64,000 nucleotides of DNA. Origin: Fremontodendron californicum. Taxonomy: Eukaryota; Streptophyta; Magnoliopsida; Malvales; Malvaceae. The position numbers were made by a program, and so were the translations under genes. Under the pieces are notes generated by a model, which saw only the letters and a list, made by a program, of their open reading frames with translations, searched no databases and was not told the DNA's origin. The stretch is from positions 33,390,301 to 33,454,300 of the forward strand of contig JAULJL010000003.1 of NCBI GenBank assembly GCA_030761205.1, read 5' to 3'. Shown here one piece after another: positions 55,960-64,000 of this stretch. Position 1 is the stretch's first letter. Every line of letters starts with the position of its first letter.

Positions 55960-55995
55960 ATGACTCCGACGTTGAAATGTCGCCGGCGTTGCTAG
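55960..55995 (+). promoter_or_regulatory. Short uORF overlapping the TPR gene start
   Basis: An ATG at 55960 opens an 11-codon frame ending at TAG 55993-55995, overlapping the main ATG (55977) in another frame. Its presence in the mRNA depends on the unmapped transcription start; if present, ribosomes would have to scan past or reinitiate. Confidence 0.35.
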
Positions 55996-58900
55996 ACCCT
56001 GGAGGAGCTTCTTCTTCAGCTCCCAATGGTCAGGCTTCTTCTGTTCCTTTTACAGTAAAATCTTTTGAGTCTTTTTCTGTTTCTCAATCTAAGTTCTCAC
56101 AAGAAAAAATGAACCCATCTTCTAGTTTTGGTTTTGGAGGTGATTTTAGTTCTGGGTTTTCGAACTCGACCCCGAATAATCCCAATTTTAACTTCAATAC
56201 GCCTTCTTTACAACGACCATATGGGGGCCTTGCTAGGCCAAGGCTTGTCAAAATTAGAAAGCAATGGAATTCCCACAATTTGAAATCTTCAGACAATTTA
56301 GAAACCCAGGTAGGCCCCGGTTTTAACCCGTTTCGACCTGTTTCCGATGTTCCCCACGCGAGCCCATCTGATGGGAGTGACTTGGGTGGGAATTTAGAGG
56401 GAGGAGTTGTGGAGGAAATGAGGAATTTGAGAATTGGGAAGAGTTGTGGTTTTGATGATCAACGTTTAGTTTCCAAGCTTCCAGATGATATAGGGAAGTT
56501 GAACATTGAGGATGGTTCAAAGGGTGATTGGACTAATGAGAGTGATGGCAATGTAGGTAGTTGTGTTGGAAGAGGTGCGGAAACTGAAAAACTTCCGAAT
56601 GAATTGTGGAGCAAGTTGAATATTAAAGGCAGCGAGGATGTTGATGATGGAACTAAGAAGGATTTTGTATTTAAGGGTGGAAAAGGTAGTGATTCTTTGG
56701 TTGGAAGCTCGGCAGATGCACTTCATGACGGGATTAAGAATTTGAACATAAAGGGGTCTAATGATAGTAACACCAATGAGAGAGATGGTTTTGTCTCTAG
56801 GAGTAGTGAAAGCTCTGGCCCTCTTGCTGGGGAAAGAGAAAAGGTATTGTCAGCTGAGATTGAGAGGAAGTTGAATATTGGGAGTGTAATGGGAGATTCT
56901 ACTGGTCAAACAGAGAGGGGATTTTCTTCTTCGCAAATCTTTGGAAAGGATGTGCAAACTGAAAAGTTGGGTGATAAGAAGCTCCATGAGTTTGGTAAAT
57001 CAGTAAAAAAAGAATCTACTTTCCAGGAGGCAATGCCGGGTTTATATCCAAGTAGTAAAGTTCATATGGATCAACTAAAAAATGATATTAGACCTAGTGG
57101 AGCTGCAGCATCAACAACTTTGTTTTCATCTAGTGCCATGCATTTCCATCCTGGTGCAAATGCCTTTGGCATGACTTCTGATAAACCAGAAAGAAAGGAT
57201 GAGTTTGGTTTTACAGCCAAACAAGATGCTATAGAAATACCCTTTGTAGAATTCAGAACTCCAAATTCACAGCCAAATGTATTCATTGGCTTAAATAAAA
57301 AATTGGAATTCAGTGCAAAAAGAGAAGCTGGTACAAGTACAAAAGTCAAGAAAACGAAGGGAAAGTTGAAGCAGCCTACACCGGTCCAGCTATGGCATGG
57401 ACCAGATTGTGTTTCAAGTAAAACTGGTGCACAGGATAATGCAGAGGCTTCTGAGTCTTATTCACCAATGGATGTCTCACCATATCAGGAAACTCTAGCT
57501 GATACTCAATGTTCAAGAGAATCTTCTATGGCTTCAGATGAGTCTTTCTGTGTTGATAACAAATATGCATCCAGTGATTCACAACCAGCAGTTTCAAGTG
57601 ATGCAATAGATGAGGATCTGGTTGCTGCAACATGGCATATGAATATAAATGAAGGTGGGGAGAAAGATGAAGAATTAAAAGAGGAGGGTTCTTGGAATGT
57701 TTTTGATAAAGGTTTTGCTGCTGAAGCTCCTCAACAAGATTCTATGTCAGGGGCTGAAACTGAAAGCTTTATATCTGCAGCCGAGGAGATAGATTATAAC
57801 AGTGATATTGCTCTTAGTTCAGCTGAAAATGAAGCCTGCTCAAGATCAAATATTGAGAGACAAGATAGTGATGCCCAGATGTACTTTGCTTCCCCTTCTA
57901 ATTCAGAAGATATAAGTGGGTCTGACTTCACCTTTGCTGCATCTTCTTCTGCTCAAAGTCAACTATCATCCCCAAAACGCCACCACAAAAAGAAGAATTT
58001 GGCTAAAATTGCTTTTGATTCTCCTAATTCCAGTTCAAATGTGAGAATCCCTTATGCATCATCCTCTGTACAGTTTTCTCCTTACCCTGGGCCTTCATTG
58101 CATTTATCCCCTGGGCGAGGGCAGAGAACAGATGTATCTACTTTTCAAAGCAAGGTTGGAGGGAACTCTGTGGTGGACAAAGGACCTGAGGTCAAGCATG
58201 AGCCTAATTTGACTGGTGCAAGCACTGCAGCTCAGGAATCATGTGAAAAGTGGCGATTAAGGTTATTATTAGCTTTTAATAAATTAAGTTCATTCTTTTC
58301 AAACATATAGTTTCTAAGTAGATTAATTGTTCTTATGTTCTCATAGATCGTATTTGGTCCATCTTGTAATTTGATGATGTGACCTCTATTTGTGCTTGAT
58401 TTCCCTCCACTTATGAATCCATTTTATTAAACTGATGTATACCAGGGGAAACCAAGCCTATGCAAATGGGGATTCATCCAAAGCTGAGGAATATTATACG
58501 CAAGGGATAAGTTGTATTCCTTCGAGTGAGACATCTAGTAGCTGTCTTCGGGCATTGATGCTGTGCTATAGCAACCGTGCAGCTACACGTATGTCTCTTG
58601 GAAGAATGAGAGATGCACTAGGAGACTGTATGATGGCCATCGCAATAGATCCCAACTTTTTGAGGGTTCAACTTAGAATGGCAAAGTAAGGCTCTGCAAT
58701 TGTTTCATTTTCTTTTATATGAGCCACCACCGTTCTGGAGTTGTATGTATTTCTGCTACAACTCTATGAATTCCTTTCTATATTATACTTATTCAATATT
58801 GAGAAATTTTTTGTTTTGAAGTCTTTGTCGCATGAGGATTTATAAGTATTTGTTTCAAATTGTTCAGTCAGTGCTCTGATGCTTATTTTGAATCCTAATC

Positions 58901-61900
58901 TTTCTATTTAACTGCCCTTTTGAAGTGATTAATATATGTCACTCCATGCAGTTAAATTACCAACTACATTTTCCATTTTCTACATATCTGTTTTTATTTG
59001 GAGTTAATATTGCTCTTCATTGTTATCCAGTTAATATTGTTAGGCTGTTATTTTTGTTATTAATTTGCATGTCACTGCTTTGCTATTAGTTTGATTCTTG
59101 TTTTTCATTGGCATTCGTTTAGCTCTCTTAACTTGGGCTTTTTCTTTATTTCTTTTCCTTCAAGTTGCTACCTTGCCTTTGGGGATGTTGAGAATGCAAT
59201 GCGATATTTCAGGAAGTGCTTACAATCTGGAAGTAATGTTTGTGTGGACCGAAAAATTGCAGTAGAAGCCTCTGATGGCCTACAAAAGGCACAGGTGCTT
59301 ATTAAGTTATTATTATTATTTGAGAGGAACTAGTATCTTAGTGCTCTTCTTTTATTCAAGTCCATTTTATACTGGTTTGTGTTAATTGTAACTTTAATTA
59401 GGATTTATAATTTATTCTTTAGATCCATAAAGATCAATGAATTTTGAAATATACCCAATAAAATTCATAATGATTATATCGGAAATAAAATCTCCTGGTA
59501 AGCAAATAATTTCCAATGCATTTGCAAGTGAGTCCAGAGTTTAGGTTTTAAGTAGCCGCAGTCCTTTGAACAAGTTTCAGAGCTTGATACTTCTTAGTTT
59601 CAACTGTTGCTCTTGAAACTATCTTTGACTAAGTGGAACCTTTAATCTTTTGGTTGGAAAAGCTTGGTCATTAAGATGTCCTTCTACAAAAGTAGTTCAG
59701 TGGATCGTAGCTTCCCCTGCCTAATCTCTCAATGATACTTATCTAGTAGGAGAATTAATTGAGAGATTTCAACTTCTTTGAAATTCTTTTATGTCTCTAT
59801 TACCATTGATGGATGAAAATAATACATCAATCAGCAGCTTCAGGGGCAAAAGTGATGTTGAAATTGAAAAAGTAGTGGAGTACTAAAGGAAGCTTAATTG
59901 TTCCACTTGCTCGTAATTGGTGGAAAGCTTTAAAGATGTGATAAGGCACCTTAAAGAGTTAGAAAAATGACTATTCTTTATCCGTTAACTTGCATGGCTA
60001 AATTAATTCCCTTCCTGGCTAAATGCTGTTTTTGAGGAGTTTAATTGCTATTTTCTATACCATGGACCCAGACTGTCTGAATTAAAACTTTCTTGCAAAG
60101 TTCATTCCCTTTTTCTGTGTGTTTGGGTCTGTGCATGTGCGTATGTGTGTGGTGGTGGCAGGGGTTTACGTTTTGGAAATTTGATATCATTAGCAAGTGG
60201 GAGGTGTATAATTATCTTCATAGCCACTTTTGCCTGCATTGTATGTTGAATATTAGCTTTGGTACTTAATGATATCTTTTTTTTGTGTGTTCCTTCTCCC
60301 TTCTTTAATTTGTTTCTTAACCTTCTGAATTTATTCATTTTTCAGCTTTACTGTGCTGGTTTATTTGTGGTGATGATAATGTGACTAATGAGTGGTTTCC
60401 CCTTTGGCAGAAATTGTCTGAATGCATGCATCAGTCTGCTGAATTTTTGCAAAGAAAAACATCTGATGATGCAGAGAGTGCTCTGGAAGTAATTGCTGAG
60501 GCCTTGCAACTAAGCTTGTATTCAGAAAAACTACTTGAAATGAAAGCTGAAGCCCTTTTTATTGTATGTGTATTTTTGTTGATATATACTTGTGTAAATG
60601 AGGAACTTCTTAAAATAGATAGTTTACTGTTTATTTTAGCATATGATGAATCACAGGAAGATTGTTGGAATTGTAATACAATTTTTTATATTTGCAATCT
60701 GGTAGCTGCGCAAATATGAAGAGGTAATTCAGCTGTGTGAGCAGACATTTGAAAAGAATTCCCTTTCATTCAATATCAACGGGCAACTGGCCAATCTGGA
60801 TAGTTCTGGCTTCTCAAAGGACTCTACCTTTAGGATTTGGCGGTGTCACTTGATCTTCAAATCTTACTTTCATCTAGGAAAGCTTGAAGAGGCTGTTGCT
60901 TTGCTGGAGAACCAAGAGGAATTGCAATCCTCTACAGATAGGTAAAATTCACTGCCCTTCTTATTCAAAATATTCTAATTTATACAATGGAGTACAATGA
61001 TTGTTCCACATTTTGAGCCTGTACAGGGATGGAAGCAACAGTTTGGAATCATCATTTCCATTGACTGCTACTGTACGTGAACTCTTACATCACAAGGTAT
61101 TTCCTTGATATGCCTTTTACTCTAAGAAACAATTTCTAGTTTATGCAGAGTTATGCACGACATTGTGCTTTTGTTGGTGTGATTGGCTTCTTTTTTTTTT
61201 CTTTAAGGCAGTGGGATTGACTTTTGAGTGCTGCAACTCATAGGTACATGTAAAAGCATTATTCCTTTGCATGCTTATAGGGGATTTCAAAAACATATTG
61301 CTAGCTAATTTGGTAGGGTTCACGTTGAGTAAGATTTCATTGGGAAATTGGTTTTTCTACCGACTTTTTGCTTTCAGAAGTAAAAGGCAAAAATGTGTAT
61401 GGATACAAAAGATAACAATGTTTTTGGAAATCTACAAATTTAAAACACAATTGTTTTTGGATAAGAAAATGCATGATTTTACTGCTATATAGGACAATCA
61501 CATCAAAATTGGTGTTTTGTGTTGATCATTTGTTCATTTTTAATCAATTATGATTCTGCTTTCTGCCATTTTCTTTTTTTGGGGGTACACATCTTTCTGG
61601 CATTTCTTTTACTTTATAACAACTTTTAAGGAAAAGTAGTAGGGATGGCAAAAAAAAACCCGAATCCCATGGGTTCTGACCTGACCCAAGCCATTGGGGA
61701 GGGGATTTTTTTGTTTGGAAATCATGGATTGGGTCGGATCGTGGCAGGGCAGGGCAGGTTTTAACTTAAAAGGTTGGGGTCGGATCAAGGCAGGTTTTGG
61801 TTGCTCCGCATGGTATATATAAAAAGAGTATATTTAATTTATTTAATGTTATATTCATAAATATATGTATCATGTTAACAAATTTATTAATTTAATACTA

Positions 61901-62537
61901 ACTGAAGACTATGAATTCAATAATAAAATATAATTAAGAAGTATTTTATACTAAACAGTAAATTATTTCATGAATTTTATATTAAAATAAGAATTTTAAA
62001 AATAATTTTCGGGTTGAATCAGATTGGGTGCAATAAATAAATTTTCGAGTCGTGGTACGGTATTAAAAATCATAACATAGGTTGAGGCGGCTTTGGGTGA
62101 AGATATTATAAAGTCGGGGCGGGCAAAAAACTGCCCCATTGCCATTCCGAAGTAAAAAGCTAGTACTGAGAAGTTGTAACAACAACATCCAAATGGTGCC
62201 TAGAAAACTAGTGGCATCTATTACCTTACAACTCTAAATTTTATTTCTTTCTTTTTGTTGGAAGTCTGATATGCTTTGTGGTGTGTAGAAATTTTTTTGG
62301 TATCAATGCAATTATTTCTTTCATCTGCAGGCTGCAGGGAACGAAGCATTTCAATCAGGAAGACACTCAGAAGCTGTTGAACATTATACCGCTGCTTTAT
62401 CTTGCAATGTGGAGTCACGGCCTTTCGCAGCTATTTGTTTTTGCAATCGTGCTGCTGCATACAAAGCACTGGGCCAAGTCACTGATGCTATTGCTGATTG
62501 CAGCCTTGCCATAGCACTTGATGGCAATTATTTGAAG
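55977..62537 (+). CDS. TPR co-chaperone of the DNAJC7 / plant TPR-DnaJ type, 5' part (7 exons seen)
   Basis: Exons: 55977-58261, 58446-58685, 59165-59294, 60411-60563, 60706-60941, 61027-61096 and 62331-62537. All are GT-AG and in phase, giving 1107 codons before an intron that runs off the window. Residues 1-755 are Ser/Gly/Asp-rich and probably disordered, with four spaced KLNI/NLNI motifs (about 175-310). TPR repeats begin at about 757 (EKWRLRGNQAYANGDSSKAE ... CYSNRAATRMSLGRMRDALG) and continue through KYEEVIQLCEQ and LGKLEEAVALLE. A second block is AAGNEAFQSGRHSEAVEHYT ... FCNRAAAYKALGQVTDAIAD. This order matches plant proteins related to animal DNAJC7 (Arabidopsis At5g12430/At2g41520, from memory), which end in a J domain and work with Hsp70/Hsp90. 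The J-domain exons must lie beyond 64000. The first in-frame ATG is 55977. Confidence 0.92.
61641..62148. mobile_element. MITE with GGGATGGCAA ends inside intron 6 of the TPR gene
   Basis: The left end AGGGATGGCAAAAAA and the right end TTGCCATTCC are inverted. GC-rich flanks (GGTCGGATCGTGGCAGGG; AGTCGGGGCGGGCAAAA) enclose an AT core. It shares end type and architecture with the element at 27219-27673. A clean target duplication was not found. Confidence 0.6.
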
Positions 62538-64000
62538 GTTTTTTCTGCAAACTGATGTTATCTTTATGAATATGCTTTTCTAGAGGAAGAAGTGGTGGGA
62601 GGAATTTGAGGTGAGAGATTAAATTAGTCCGTTGTATTTTCCTTATGATTGGAAAAAACTAGTATTTCAAATTGAAAGGTTGTCCTAAGTAAAAACAAAA
62701 ATTGGATAATCTGAACTGCAATACTTTTAAAGGGAGAAAGTGAATGAATTCATCTAATAGCTACTAAACACATGCACAAGCTCAATTTGTAGGACTGCCT
62801 GGATGGTGTTATTGTTGTATTGACAAGTTGGTAGTTGCTTCACATTTAGGTTCTACCTCAACAAAGTGATTTAAGGAATTGAGAAATGTAAAATTTAATG
62901 TTTACTAAGACCATTGGCTTTTATTTCCTTTCTATTTGGAATTATTTGTTTGTATAAATAAAATAAAAGGAAAAGCAGATGATTTTCTCTACTTATCTCT
63001 TAATCTGCAATTCTTGTTGTTGCTTACAGCTGTTAGTCTATTTATTTTTTCAGCAGATTGGTTGGCACATAAATTTTTATAAAAGGATGCAATAAAACCA
63101 TACATGCTGAATGCAAAGGACATAAAAATGCATAATTTTGTATGGTTTAACAGAGAACATGCTTTATAGTCCTTCCACTTTGTTATGCATGATGAATGAT
63201 TATTAAGCTTGTTTCTTTTAAGGCATGCTTTAAGACATTTAAGATTCTGACTGGTGCCTCCTGACACTTTAGTTTTCTATTCAGTTAGGTAATTCTTGGC
63301 TAAACTATTAAAAAAGCCCCTGAACTTTATTCCTTTACCTAAGTAAGTCTTTATACTTTTATTGTACTCAAATAAGCCCTTATCCTTTGATTTGTACCCA
63401 AATAAGCCCTTATATCAAATAAAAGATTGATTTAAGGGCTTGTTTAGGCATAAATTAAACTTTAAAGGCTTATTTGGGTAAAAATTAAAGGTTAAAGGCT
63501 TATTTGAGTGCAAATTAAAGATTAAAGGCTTATTTGAGTGTAATAAAAGTATAGGGACTTAGATAAAGTTATAAAGTTCAAGGGCTTTTTTGTTATTTTG
63601 ACCTTAACTCTTTTTTCTTTTATTTCCTTTTATCCTTTGGAACATCTTATTGCTTTGTGCTTGCCTTGCTGTTACACATACTAGAAAATGCATCTACCAA
63701 ATGCGTTTTCTAGAACTTTTTTTATTTTGTTAGTTAAAATGGGGAATTTCTTATTCTCTTGCTTGTTAACAACAATATATTTTTTCCAGAAGTTTCTCAC
63801 GTATGCCAGAGTATCCTTGGCATAATATTGTGTTCTATGGATGTCAAAAATATGTATATGGCAGCAATGGAAAGTGATTGTACAAATTTTGTACTTTGGG
63901 TTATCCATTTTACTAATTGCTTTTTAGACATCTATGGCGAGTATCTCATCCTGGCAGATATTGCTTTCTGAACGATTAGAGCCCTTAGGCTGCATTATTT
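62538..64000 (+). other. Intron 7 of the TPR gene (incomplete)
   Basis: After the GTTTTTTC donor no further exon with TPR or J-domain similarity is visible to the window edge, so the intron is at least 1.46 kb. It contains a MITE. Open frames at 62989-63267 (minus) and 63681-63971 (both strands) look non-coding. Confidence 0.65.
63299..63604. mobile_element. MITE with CAAGGGCTTTTTTG-type inverted ends, intronic
   Basis: Left CTAAACTATTAAAAAAGCCC + CTGAACTTT and right AAAGTTCAAGGGCTTTTTTG + TTATTTTGACC are inverted repeats. Between them, AAATAAGCCCTTAT and its inverse AAGGCTTATTTG recur five or more times in opposite orientations. This type of element is widespread in plant introns. The exact ends are uncertain by a few bases. 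Confidence 0.75.

Noticed and set aside
63681..63971. Next exon of the TPR gene near the right edge
   Set aside because: Neither strand shows TPR or J-domain sequence, and joining it to the preceding exon gives no family-like protein.

Overview
The window is eukaryotic nuclear DNA from a flowering plant, almost certainly a eudicot. The evidence is GT-AG introns, very AT-rich intergenic DNA, and plant-type genes and transposable elements. It holds two clear multi-exon housekeeping-type genes at its ends, two small genes in the middle, and about 45 kb of transposon-rich sequence.

Left edge (1-7 kb): an exon-like broken frame (2-323, minus), a 97-bp minisatellite carrying telo-box-like motifs, an AT-rich repeat block, and a seven-exon gene for a CCCH zinc-finger/RRM RNA-binding protein (2290-6904, 626 aa as I splice it). 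From 9 to 23 kb: a broken Ty1-copia gag with leader and probable LTR (minus), a 197-bp tRNA-type SINE with a perfect 16-bp target duplication, one terminus of a CACTA-type DNA transposon next to an odd Gly/Ala-coding minisatellite, and an apparently intact 7.45-kb LINE. The LINE has two open ORFs, a poly(A) tail and an exact 11-bp target duplication. A second CACTA-like end and a DUF4283 fragment follow.

Middle (23-34 kb): an element with long inverted ends, a two-exon small coiled-coil protein gene (26291-27148) bracketed by an inverted MITE pair, a 455-bp MITE with a 9-bp duplication, an F-box/Sel1-like gene (27842-28600, minus), a hAT-like element that appears to carry a gene fragment, and an inverted-repeat MITE. 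From 34.3 to 45.8 kb lies a minus-strand Ty3/gypsy (Tat/Ogre-like) element with gag but no visible pol, long internal tandem repeats, a 2.85-kb 5' LTR and a truncated 3' LTR. From 45.8 to 55.9 kb there are AT-rich sequence, several MITE/hAT-like elements and a solo LTR.

Right edge (55977 to beyond 64000): the first seven exons of a long TPR co-chaperone gene of the DNAJC7 type; the exons expected to code the DnaJ domain lie outside the window. From memory, the Arabidopsis relatives of the two end genes (At5g12440 and At5g12430) are immediate neighbours. If so, this window is an ancestral gene pair pushed apart by roughly 49 kb of mobile DNA.

No operon, CRISPR array, rRNA or canonical tRNA gene was seen. 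I did not find a convincing undescribed system. The strongest items for follow-up are the intact LINE, the gag-only LTR element with its palindromic TATA-like block, the possible captured gene fragments and the inverted MITE pair around the small gene.
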